This document shows, in pieces, positions 5,905-12,910 of a DNA stretch of 14,981 nt (positions within the stretch are counted from its first letter, which is position 1; every line of letters begins with the position of its first letter). Both the position numbers and the translations under genes were made by a program. Below the pieces are notes generated by a model. It was not told where the DNA came from. It made no database searches and saw nothing but the letters and a program-made list of their open reading frames with translations. This stretch comes from UA16 sp042095135 (lineage in GTDB: Bacteria; Bacteroidota; Bacteroidia; Flavobacteriales_D; Sanyastnellaceae). The stretch covers positions 1-14,981 of the forward strand of contig JBELBV010000049.1 of NCBI GenBank assembly GCA_042095135.1, written 5' to 3'.

Positions 5905-7827
5905 TTACCTCACCAACGTAAAGTGGCCGTGGTAGGTGGCTGTCGTGGGTCCTTCGAGAATTTCGGTTCCTTCGACCGTGGTCACGGTCAGTTCTTCGGT
6001 CGCAATCGGAATATCGATGATGAAGTAATAGGTGCCTTCTGAGGCGTCATCGCGGGGGTCCCAGCCGGCGCTTCCGCCGAAGTCAAAATCCGAGAACAGC
6101 AGGGTTCCCCATCGGTTGAAAATTTGCATGCGCACGCCCTCGATGTTGTGCAGGCCCGACACGCGGAACCGATCGTTTTTGCCATCGCCATTGGGGGAGA
6201 ACACATTCGGAATGACAATGGAGCAATCTTCGATCTCCACCTCGATCAGGCCCGTTGCGCCGAAGTTGCACGGTGGACCGGTGAAGTAGTCGATCTGGTA
6301 CAGCCCCGGTCCAACATAGGGCACGGCATTCGTCGGATCGGGAAGCGCAATTGAATCTGCACTCCCCGGTGGGAAGTACGTCCACTGGATTTGGTACAGC
6401 GGATCGGCTTGCTCCCCAAACAACAGTGACCCCGGCGCCGGGCAGTACACCAATGTATCGTCGGTGTAGTCCGCCATCATTGGATCGGGAATCGGCATGA
6501 TGTCCAGCGTCAATTCCACAAGGCTGTCGCACCCCGTGGCGCTAGTGAGCGCATCATTGTAGACCCCGGTCGAAGAATAGGTGATCCCGTTCCAGGTGTA
6601 TTCTCCGCAGGCATTGGCGACGGAGCTGCCGGCGTAGGGCGGGTAAAACGTGACCACATGAACTGTGGTATCGGCGCACAGGTCGCCTTGGACATCGAGG
6701 TACACCGTGTAATCACCGGGGGTTTCGGTCGTGATTTCAAANNNNNNNNNNNNNNNNNNNNNNNNNNNNNNNNNNNNNNNNNNNNNNNNNNNNNNNNNNN
6801 NNNNNNNNNNNNNNNNNNNNNNNNNNNNNNNNNNNNNNNNNTGGATGAAGCAGTTGCTGTGGGGCGCGCCGGTGTAGTCGCTGTTTGGCGCCATAAACCA
6901 CTCGCCGGGCTGCAAAGTGGCTGCTGGTGTGGGCGAGCCATTGAGGTATACCGACGTGTTGGCCTCGTGGGCGACCACGAATCCGCGCTCTTGACTGGGG
7001 TCGCCAACGCCTTCCACGAGGATGTGATCCGTACCGAGGTATTGGACGGGGACAATCTGGTCCGCGCCAATGTCCTGATTGGACGAGGTGGTGCCGACGG
7101 AGCCGCACCAGTTGCCAACGTTGATGACGACGTTGCCGCTGGATTGGACCAGTGCGCCGAGGACACCCGCGAGGTTGGCTTCGGAATTGGCGTACGCCGA
7201 ATAGACGCGGCATTCGCCTGCGTTGAGGGTGAAGGCGAGGAAGTCATCGCTTACGGTTGGCGTTCCTGCAAAAACGACCTGGTTGTCGTAATCTGATATC
7301 TGGACTTGCACGTTGTCTTCGGTTGCCATGATGCCAAACACGTAGGAACGAATTCCACCTTGGTAGGTAATGGGCATGCCGCCTAAGCGGAAGGTCTGGC
7401 CCTGCGCTTTGGTGCCTTTGGAGGTCAAGGCCTCGGCTTGCCAAGAACTTCGATACCGGGCGTTGCAGAAAATGGGAGCGCTCGCCTCCACTTTGAGGCC
7501 GCGGTTGGTGAGCGTCTCGTTCAATTCACCTTGGCTGATCATCAGCTTGCTTCCCGACGTTTGCCCATTCCCAATTTCAATGGCCAACGGGCTGCCGTTC
7601 TGAATGGTATAAGGCGAATCCCCAAACGTGGCACCGCTTCCATCGTACAGATTGACGGTAACGGGTGCAGTTTCAGGTGTCGACAGGTAGAGGTAGTGGT
7701 CGTTGATTTGCCCATTGTCCCGGCTATGAAGCGGCGGCACCCAGTGTACCGTGTCCAGCTGGGCATTTCCTGCGCAAGCAGCCAATATCCCGACGGCCAG
7801 TGTTATGAAATGGACAACGCGATGCAT
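5905..7827 (-). CDS. Large secreted surface protein: IgGFc-binding-like N-terminus, gliding-motility C-terminal (T9SS type B) domain; interrupted by scaffold gap
   Basis: The ATG at 7827 (MHRVVHFITLAVGIL) opens a signal peptide ending near AGNAQ; an in-frame ATG seven codons earlier is less likely. Residues ~25-310 resemble the N-terminal IgGFc-binding-like domain common in big Bacteroidota surface proteins (repeated beta strands, 'SYVFGIMATEDNVQVQI', 'VPVQYLGTDHILVEGVGD'). After the 100-N gap the sequence resumes in a PKD-like 'TPGDYTVYLDV' strand. A module 'ACGEYTWNGITYSSTGVYND...TGCDSLVELTL' follows, of a kind usually present in tandem copies. The final ~106 residues are the gliding-motility-associated C-terminal domain, starting CSIVIPNVFSPNGDGKNDRF, which directs T9SS export and surface attachment. 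Both sides of the gap share a frame only because 100 N were inserted; true length is unknown and probably much greater. Ligand unknown; an adhesin role is inferred. Confidence 0.88.
   Translation of the reverse strand: MHRVVHFITLAVGILAACAGNAQLDTVHWVPPLHSRDNGQINDHYLYLSTPETAPVTVNLYDGSGATFGDSPYTIQNGSPLAIEIGNGQTSGSKLMISQGELNETLTNRGLKVEASAPIFCNARYRSSWQAEALTSKGTKAQGQTFRLGGMPITYQGGIRSYVFGIMATEDNVQVQISDYDNQVVFAGTPTVSDDFLAFTLNAGECRVYSAYANSEANLAGVLGALVQSSGNVVINVGNWCGSVGTTSSNQDIGADQIVPVQYLGTDHILVEGVGDPSQERGFVVAHEANTSVYLNGSPTPAATLQPGEWFMAPNSDYTGAPHSNCFIXXXXXXXXXXXXXXXXXXXXXXXXXXXXXXXXXXFEITTETPGDYTVYLDVQGDLCADTTVHVVTFYPPYAGSSVANACGEYTWNGITYSSTGVYNDALTSATGCDSLVELTLDIMPIPDPMMADYTDDTLVYCPAPGSLLFGEQADPLYQIQWTYFPPGSADSIALPDPTNAVPYVGPGLYQIDYFTGPPCNFGATGLIEVEIEDCSIVIPNVFSPNGDGKNDRFRVSGLHNIEGVRMQIFNRWGTLLFSDFDFGGSAGWDPRDDASEGTYYFIIDIPIATEELTVTTVEGTEILEGPTTATYHGHFTLVR
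6742..6841. other. Scaffold gap of 100 N
   Basis: Exactly 100 undetermined bases lie inside the gliding-domain gene. The round number is a conventional placeholder, so the real distance is unknown. The left-hand coding part breaks off within the IgGFc-binding-like domain, so missing sequence is expected. Confidence 0.98.
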
Positions 7828-7887
7828 GGAATTGATTTCTCCGAACAAGATAGGGCGTTCATGAATTAGGCCTTCTTCTAAAAGTCG

Positions 7888-7894
7888 TACTTTG
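7888..7894 (+). promoter_or_regulatory. Candidate -7-like element for the 7899-13609 gene series
   Basis: TACTTTG is one base short of TAnnTTTG and lies four bases before the ATG at 7899, at the head of the seven-gene plus-strand series. A TTA at 7866-7868 sits where a -33 TTG would be. The evidence is weak. Confidence 0.25.
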
Positions 7895-7898
7895 CCTC

Positions 7899-8702
7899 AT
7901 GCCGAGGTTGTACACCCTGTTTCTTTTGGTCGCTGTTGCCTTCCCGCTGGAAGGAGTGGCCAAGCATTGGATTCACCTAGATTCGGACGCCCCGAAATCA
8001 GAAAAGACTGCGCTTCTCATCATGAACGGATTTGGCGGGTCGCGCAGTGGATGCAAGGCCCAGATGGCATTTTGGCAAGACGCGGGCATGGACGTGTACA
8101 TCCCCGATGTTTTGCTTCGGAAGTCTCTCGCAGCCAGCTCGGAGGCCGTGGCTGCCTTTGTGGAGGAGCAGGGCCTCGATGAATATGCGGAAGTCAAAGC
8201 CATCTGTTACATCGCCGGTGCCTATCTCTTACACACCCAGCTCGAGGCAACCCCCATGCCCAACCTCACGGCCATCATCTACGACCGGAGCCCCACCCAA
8301 GAACGTGCGCCCAAAGCGGCCATCGCGCGCATTCCCGTGCTCAGCACCTTAATGCTGGGTGGTGTCTTGCGTGAACTCAGTGAAGTCGAGTGGCCATCTG
8401 TCCCCTCAGCCGGCTCTGTGCAAAAAGGCCTCGCCATCGAGAACCGCGCAACCCCGCTCATGCGGTTTTTGCGGGCAGAAGCCGAAGCCATGGGGCCGCT
8501 CGTGTATGACTGGCGTGCCATCGACTCCACGGCGCAAGATGCTTTTCACGTGGCCTTGGACCACGACATGATGTACGTCCGATGGGACGTGCTCGGGGAG
8601 CCGTACCGGTATTTCTTCGAGCACGGGCATTTTCCTGAAGGCCTGCCCCGTGAGCGCATCCATAACCGGCCTTTTGACGCCCGCTACCCCTTGCCCGAAT
8701 GA
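7899..8702 (+). CDS. Exported alpha/beta-hydrolase-like protein, apparently lacking the catalytic serine
   Basis: I do not recognise a characterised family with certainty. The 267-residue product begins with a hydrophobic signal sequence (MPRLYTLFLLVAVAFPLEGVA). It then shows the opening of an alpha/beta-hydrolase: a strand and turn TALLIMNGFGGSRSG (37-51), a helix, then 'AGMDVYIPDV' (62-71). The strand and turn that should carry the nucleophile elbow (G-x-S-x-G) read VKAICYIAGAYL (99-110), with no serine. A C-terminal histidine-rich 'ALDHDMMYVRWD' could match the acid/histidine region. Either the fold is non-catalytic or it uses another residue. Its stop overlaps the start of the CDP-alcohol phosphatidyltransferase gene (ATGA, 8699-8702), so the two are translationally coupled and a lipid-related role is likely. 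A lipid-transfer, lipase-like or accessory function are all possible. Confidence 0.7.
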   Translation: MPRLYTLFLLVAVAFPLEGVAKHWIHLDSDAPKSEKTALLIMNGFGGSRSGCKAQMAFWQDAGMDVYIPDVLLRKSLAASSEAVAAFVEEQGLDEYAEVKAICYIAGAYLLHTQLEATPMPNLTAIIYDRSPTQERAPKAAIARIPVLSTLMLGGVLRELSEVEWPSVPSAGSVQKGLAIENRATPLMRFLRAEAEAMGPLVYDWRAIDSTAQDAFHVALDHDMMYVRWDVLGEPYRYFFEHGHFPEGLPRERIHNRPFDARYPLPE

Positions 8703-9304
8703 AAGTGCCGACCACGTATGATTTGAAGCCGGCGTTTCAACGGCTGCTTATGCCGCTGCTGACCTGGCTGCGCAACGCGGGCGTGACACCGAATGCGTTG
8801 ACTTGGATGGCCATCGTGTTGTCAGGGGGGCTCGGCTATGCCTTCGTTCAGGGCTTCGAAAACCGCTTCTGGTTTTTTGCTGTAGCTGGTGGGTTGCTGG
8901 TTCGAATGGCATTGAATGCACTGGACGGAATGATGGCCCGGAATTTCAGCATGACGTCCAAGGGGGGCGCGGTATTGAATGAACTGGGTGACGTGGTGAG
9001 TGATGCTTTGGTCATGTGGCCCTTGGCCTTGGTACCCGGCGTGCATGTGGGGTGGGTGGCCGCCTTGTTGTGGCTCGCTACAGTCAATGAATACGCGGGC
9101 GTACTGGGCGCATCCGTCTCCGGGAAACGTCGCTACGAAGGCCCCATGGGCAAAAGTGATCGCACGCTCGTGTGGGGTATCTTCTGCCTCTTATTGGGCG
9201 CTGGAATCGCCGTGGAACCGTATGCGATGTACGGCGTGTATGGCGTTCTCATCGGGCTCCTGTGGAGCACGGCCCGCCGTATCCGCACTACCTTATTGCC
9301 ATGA
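8699..9304 (+). CDS. CDP-alcohol phosphatidyltransferase family membrane protein (YnbA-like)
   Basis: Enzymes of this family join a CDP-activated lipid to an alcohol in the inner membrane (PgsA, PssA, inositol-phosphate types). The 201-residue protein has about six hydrophobic segments and the family signature in segments 2-3. The canonical D-x2-D-G-x2-A-R-x8-G-x3-D-x3-D reads here with N73, D76, G77, A80, R81, G90, N94 and D98, so the first and third aspartates are asparagine. The spacing is otherwise exact. By memory E. coli YnbA shares 'ALNALDG' and a GAILNE-type continuation, making this a YnbA-like subgroup rather than PgsA or PssA. Downstream 'YEGPMGKSDRTLVWG' (about 143-157) is another conserved patch. 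Both ends overlap neighbours by ATGA, upstream with the hydrolase-like gene and downstream with the CdsA-like gene. The alcohol acceptor is unknown. Confidence 0.86.
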   Translation: MKVPTTYDLKPAFQRLLMPLLTWLRNAGVTPNALTWMAIVLSGGLGYAFVQGFENRFWFFAVAGGLLVRMALNALDGMMARNFSMTSKGGAVLNELGDVVSDALVMWPLALVPGVHVGWVAALLWLATVNEYAGVLGASVSGKRRYEGPMGKSDRTLVWGIFCLLLGAGIAVEPYAMYGVYGVLIGLLWSTARRIRTTLLP

Positions 9305-10263
9305 ACAAACTGATCGAAGCGTGGGAGGTGAATGCTGAAGTGCAGTGGGTGATTTTCATCATCCTGTGCATTCTGGTGTTTTCGTCCGTGGCCTGGAACA
9401 CCTGGAATTTCCTCAAGCCTGGTAAGCTCGTGAAAGAGCTTTTGGTCCGCACCCGCTCTTGGTGGATCATGTGCGCTTGCTTCATTGTCACCACCTTGGC
9501 CCATCCAGCGGTCACCCACATTGGCCTGGCTTTTTTGAGTTTTGCTCTGTTGCGGGAGATGTATCCGCTATTGCAATTGGATCAACGGGAGCGGAACGTC
9601 GTGTTCCTTTGCTATGCAGTAATCCCCATACAGTACACGCTGGCGTACTTGGGCATGACGACGCTGTTCTTGGCCTTTATTCCTGTATTCATGTTTGTCG
9701 TCATCCCATTTTTGTTGGTGATTCGGGGCGAAACGGATGGGATTGTTCGATCGATCGGGCTGATGCCCTACTCATTGGTGGTCTGGGTCTATGGCATGAG
9801 TCACCTCGCGCTGTTGTTTCAGCTGCCGGAGATCCCTGGATTCACGGCGGGGCCACAAGGCCTCTTGCTGTATTTAATTTTCCTCGTGGGCATCAACGAT
9901 GTGTTGCAGTTCGCTTGGGGCAAAACGATTGGCCAGCGAGCGGTCTTACCGAAAGTAAGCCCTAACAAGACCTGGGAGGGGCTCATCGGCGGTGTGCTGT
10001 CCGTGACCCTCATTGCGGTGGCGCTGCGGTTCCTAACGCCGCTCGAGGCGTGGGAGGCGGCTTTCACGGGCTTCTGTGTGGCCCTGGCAGGCTTCATGGG
10101 GGACGCGATTGCCTCGGGCATCAAGCGCGATTTGGGTATTAAAAATTCCGGGAATGCCATCCCCGGGCACGGGGGCTACTTGGATCGTTTGGATGGGTTT
10201 TCGGCTGCGGCGGCCCCGTTTTTTCACCTCATCTATTTTTTCGGAGTGACGGCGGCGGGCTAA
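9301..10263 (+). CDS. CdsA-like phosphatidate cytidylyltransferase (YnbB-like)
   Basis: CdsA enzymes make CDP-diacylglycerol from phosphatidate and CTP in the inner membrane. The 320-residue product has about eight hydrophobic segments and the family's conserved C-terminal region: VLPKVSPNKTWEGLIGG (215-231), GFMGDAIASGIKRDLG (264-279) and PGHGGYLDRLDG (288-299). In the signature S-x-x-K-R-x4-K-D, the K-D is K281-N282. The ATG at 9301 is chosen because it overlaps the upstream stop (ATGA, 9301-9304) and begins just before the first membrane helix; the frame stays open to 9172 but that part overlaps the previous gene. The partner gene makes a simple reading possible: this protein supplies a CDP-activated lipid to the adjacent phosphatidyltransferase. 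By memory it resembles E. coli YnbB, including the 'AWGKTIGQRAVLPKVSP' region. It is followed 9 bases later by the acyltransferase gene. Confidence 0.9.
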   Translation: MNKLIEAWEVNAEVQWVIFIILCILVFSSVAWNTWNFLKPGKLVKELLVRTRSWWIMCACFIVTTLAHPAVTHIGLAFLSFALLREMYPLLQLDQRERNVVFLCYAVIPIQYTLAYLGMTTLFLAFIPVFMFVVIPFLLVIRGETDGIVRSIGLMPYSLVVWVYGMSHLALLFQLPEIPGFTAGPQGLLLYLIFLVGINDVLQFAWGKTIGQRAVLPKVSPNKTWEGLIGGVLSVTLIAVALRFLTPLEAWEAAFTGFCVALAGFMGDAIASGIKRDLGIKNSGNAIPGHGGYLDRLDGFSAAAAPFFHLIYFFGVTAAG

Positions 10264-10272
10264 CTTGCTGGC

Positions 10273-10989
10273 ATGTCCGCTGGAAGCATCGATGCTGAGT
10301 TGTTCAATGCGCGCGTTCCTAACGGACGCCGGTGGCTGCTATGGTTCTTGTACAAAGTGCTGTGGCGGACCGTTTTTGGGCTCATAATTGGTCTTCGTTA
10401 CGTTTGGGCTAAGGCGCCCCACCCCGAAGGTCCGGTGATTTACATCGCCAACCACAACAGCCACCTCGACGCCATGTCGTTGATGACCATTGTGCCGTCG
10501 CACCGGATTCATCTCACGCACTCGGTGGCGGCCCAGGACTTTTTTGGACGTTCGGGCTTTCGCAGTTGGTCGATGAAAAACCTGGTCAATGCCGTACTCA
10601 TCTCGCGCTCAAAGGAGGAACGCGACGTCGATCCCATTGAATTGCTGGACGCGATGCTCAGGCAAGGACACAGTTTGATCCTCTTCCCGGAGGGTACCCG
10701 TGGCGTCCCCGGTGTCATGGCCGATTTCAAACGCGGTGTTGGCCACTTGGCTTCTCGACACTCGGATATCCCCGTCATTCCCGTCTACCTCGATGGCTTG
10801 TACCGCAACCTGCCCAAAGGCCGCACCTTGATTGTTCCGTTCGGCGGCACGCTTGTCATGGGCGAGCCTTTGATTTTTCCAGCTGGTACAAACGTGGATG
10901 CCATCACCGAAAAGGCCCAGGTGGCCATTGAATCCATGGCGCAAGCATTGCTCGACGAAAACAAAATCCCCTCATCCGATTCAGAATGA
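10273..10989 (+). CDS. PlsC-like 1-acyl-glycerol-3-phosphate acyltransferase family protein
   Basis: The family transfers an acyl group from acyl-ACP or acyl-CoA to a lysophospholipid; PlsC makes phosphatidate from lysophosphatidate at the membrane. The 238-residue protein has one hydrophobic segment (about 21-41), then the catalytic H-x4-D as NHNSHLD (60-66, H61 and D66). The glycerophosphate-binding FPEGTRG (138-144) and the C-terminal block 'VIPVYLDGLY' (about 166-175) follow. The start at 10273 is the only ATG near the membrane segment. It sits 9 bases after the CdsA-like stop and overlaps the next start by ATGA (10986-10989). An acyltransferase, a cytidylyltransferase and a phosphatidyltransferase in a row describe a route from lysophosphatidate to a phospholipid; that it uses the standard glycerol backbone is inferred. 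Confidence 0.9.
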   Translation: MSAGSIDAELFNARVPNGRRWLLWFLYKVLWRTVFGLIIGLRYVWAKAPHPEGPVIYIANHNSHLDAMSLMTIVPSHRIHLTHSVAAQDFFGRSGFRSWSMKNLVNAVLISRSKEERDVDPIELLDAMLRQGHSLILFPEGTRGVPGVMADFKRGVGHLASRHSDIPVIPVYLDGLYRNLPKGRTLIVPFGGTLVMGEPLIFPAGTNVDAITEKAQVAIESMAQALLDENKIPSSDSE

Positions 10990-11957
10990 AACACGCTTTT
11001 CTCATCTTCATGACGGCCGCTCTGTCCGCCCAACTTCCCGCCCAGACGTGTGTGGATTCCACGCTCATTGACCCCAACGTGATGTGCCCGGCCCTTTGGG
11101 CGCCGGTGTGCGGCTGCAACGGGGAGACCTACAGCAACGATTGCTGGGCGACGAATTACGGGGGTGTCACTTCGTGGGTGGACGGGGAGTGCACAGGCAC
11201 GGCAATGGACTGCGTCGACTTGGGTGGCGTGGATTTTGGTGCCTGCGACATGGCCATGGGCGTGGTGATGTACAACGGCAGCTGCACCTATCTGTCCGGG
11301 TGCGGATGGGTCGTTGACGAAGTGGATTACAGCGTTTATTCGTTCACGAGCATGGAAGAATGCCAAGCCAGTTGCCCTGAAACGACCGAATGCATCGATC
11401 CTTCTCTTGCCGACCCGTTGATCGATTGCAATGTCTTCGAGCCTATGCCAGTTTGCGGGTGTGATAGCGTCAGCCACTTCAATGAGTGCGTTGCGACTTA
11501 CGTTGATTTTGTGAGCGCGTTTGAGTCCGGTGCGTGCCCTGGGGATTGTTACGATGAGGATCGGGTGCAACTTGAAATGGGGTGCCCGGAAAACGAAGAT
11601 CCCGTCTGTGGGTGCGACAGCATCACGTATTCCAACCCGTGCCATGCCTGGTATTATGGCGGCATCGCTCAGTGGACTCCTGGACCTTGTGAGACGAACC
11701 GGGTAGACGAGTGGGTCACCCCCGAGCTGCTTGTGGCTCCCAATCCGGCGACAGAGCGCCTCAGGGTGAGTGGGTGGAACCCTGGTGTCCCCGTCCGATT
11801 GCGCGTCGTCGCCCTCGGCGGTCGAACGGTCATGGAGCAGGTCATCCAAGTGAGCCATGTGCAGATGGACGTACACGGATTGGCTCGCGGGATGTACATC
11901 GTCCAAGCGCAACAAAACGGTTTGCCTGCTGTTCATCAACTGTTCATCCTCGAATAA
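10986..11957 (+). CDS. Secreted protein with three Kazal-type repeats, a Kunitz-like six-cysteine module and a T9SS type A C-terminal domain
   Basis: A signal peptide (MKHAFLIFMTAALSAQLPAQ) precedes four cysteine-rich modules. Three share C-x11-C-x7-C-x-C-x8-C-x15-C with 'PVCGC(N/D)..TYSN' cores: residues 22-69, 136-184 (here 'VSHFNEC') and 188-235. These are Kazal-type. The fourth, 76-130 (Cys 76, 87, 100, 106, 126, 130), has a G-x-C...NGSC...GCG...FTSMEEC...C order like Kunitz/BPTI domains, but its spacing (10, 12, 5, 19, 3) differs from the usual 8, 15, 7, 12, 3. A Por/T9SS sorting domain starts near LLVAPNPATERL (248-259), so it is predicted to be exported and surface-bound. Such domains often inhibit serine proteases, but inhibition is inferred. 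It overlaps the acyltransferase stop by 4 bases and ends 8 bases before the HDAC-like gene. Confidence 0.9.
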   Translation: MKHAFLIFMTAALSAQLPAQTCVDSTLIDPNVMCPALWAPVCGCNGETYSNDCWATNYGGVTSWVDGECTGTAMDCVDLGGVDFGACDMAMGVVMYNGSCTYLSGCGWVVDEVDYSVYSFTSMEECQASCPETTECIDPSLADPLIDCNVFEPMPVCGCDSVSHFNECVATYVDFVSAFESGACPGDCYDEDRVQLEMGCPENEDPVCGCDSITYSNPCHAWYYGGIAQWTPGPCETNRVDEWVTPELLVAPNPATERLRVSGWNPGVPVRLRVVALGGRTVMEQVIQVSHVQMDVHGLARGMYIVQAQQNGLPAVHQLFILE

Positions 11958-11965
11958 GAACAGAC

Positions 11966-12868
11966 ATGATCCGAGTGGCGTGGAACGCCGATTACGCGCA
12001 TGCGTTGCCCGAGGGGCATCGCTTTCCCATGGAGAAATACGAGCTGGTGCCCGAGCAATTGGTGCACGAAGGCACGCTGTCTGAATCCCAGTTTTTTTCG
12101 CCTACGGCGCTGGGCGATGAGGAGGTGCACCGGGTGCACGATCCCGACTATTGGGCCAAGTTGAAGGCCGGAGAATTGTCGCAACAGGAAGAACGACGCA
12201 CGGGTTTTCCGTGGTCGGAAGCACTGGTCCAGCGGGAGGTGATGATTATGGGAGGGACGGTTGAATGCGCGCGGCAGGCCTTCGAATCAGGCGTGGCCCT
12301 CAATATCGCCGGCGGCACCCACCACGCGTACCGGGACCGCGGCGAAGGCTTTTGCTTGCTGAACGATTTTGCGCTCGCCGCCGCTGCTCTCCTCGACGAG
12401 GGTCGGATTGAACGGGCATTGATCGTGGATCTGGATGTCCACCAAGGCAACGGCACGGCGAAGATTTTTGAAGACGACCCGCGGGTGTTCACGTTCTCGA
12501 TGCACGGTGCTGGGAACTATCCGATGCACAAGGAGGTCAGCGACCTTGACGTGGGCCTGCCCGACGGGATCGATGATCGCCATTACCTCCAGCTGCTCGA
12601 CGCGCACTGGCCACGGTTGCTTGATGAGGTGGAGCCGGATATGGTGTTCTATCAATGTGGCGTGGACATTCTGGAGACCGATAAGTTGGGCCGTTTGGGT
12701 GTTTCGTCCGCGGGCTGTGCAGCGCGAGACCGGCGCATTCTCGAGCGTTGCCATACGGATGACGTGCCGGTGGTGTGCAGCATGGGCGGCGGGTATTCCC
12801 ACGACATTTGGCACATCGTGGAGGCCCATTGCAACACGTTCCGCATCGCGCACGAGCTGTGGGGCTGA
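11966..12868 (+). CDS. Histone deacetylase-family zinc amidohydrolase
   Basis: The family removes acetyl groups from lysines or polyamines; bacterial members include acetoin-utilisation AcuC and acetylpolyamine amidohydrolases. The 300-residue product shows the full active site: the His pair H119/H120 in GGTHHAYRDRGEGFC (116-130), zinc ligands D157 and H159 in DLDVHQGNG (155-163), a third ligand likely D239 in GVDILETDKLG (232-242), and the transition-state tyrosine Y277 in SMGGGYSHD (272-280). The start is the ATG at 11966, because MIRVAWNADYAHALPEGHRFPMEKY matches the family opening; the frame stays open to 11711 but that would overlap the Kazal gene. It is 8 bases behind that gene and 42 bases before the cyclophilin gene. 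No acs or acu gene is in view, so the physiological substrate is unknown. There is no signal peptide, so it is cytosolic. Confidence 0.9.
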   Translation: MIRVAWNADYAHALPEGHRFPMEKYELVPEQLVHEGTLSESQFFSPTALGDEEVHRVHDPDYWAKLKAGELSQQEERRTGFPWSEALVQREVMIMGGTVECARQAFESGVALNIAGGTHHAYRDRGEGFCLLNDFALAAAALLDEGRIERALIVDLDVHQGNGTAKIFEDDPRVFTFSMHGAGNYPMHKEVSDLDVGLPDGIDDRHYLQLLDAHWPRLLDEVEPDMVFYQCGVDILETDKLGRLGVSSAGCAARDRRILERCHTDDVPVVCSMGGGYSHDIWHIVEAHCNTFRIAHELWG

Positions 12869-12910
12869 GGCGTTGGGGATTGTGCTAAATTGGACGGGAA
12901 GAATTAGACC

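Noticed and set aside
5891..5931. CACGG...CCGTG inverted repeat at the methyltransferase/gliding-gene convergence
   Set aside because: Only five pairs with a loop of about 30 bases and no T run; too weak to call a terminator.
9172..9300. N-terminal extension of the CdsA-like frame
   Set aside because: It overlaps the phosphatidyltransferase gene; the ATG at 9301 has the ATGA coupling seen at neighbouring junctions and precedes the first membrane helix.
10785..11939. Long minus-strand open frame of 384 codons opposite the acyltransferase and Kazal genes
   Set aside because: It is antisense to two genes with clear domains; its translation is rich in His/Arg/Asp with no recognisable motif, as expected for a shadow frame in GC-rich DNA.
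11711..11965. N-terminal extension of the HDAC-like frame
   Set aside because: It overlaps the Kazal gene's sorting domain; the family's normal N-terminus begins at 11966.
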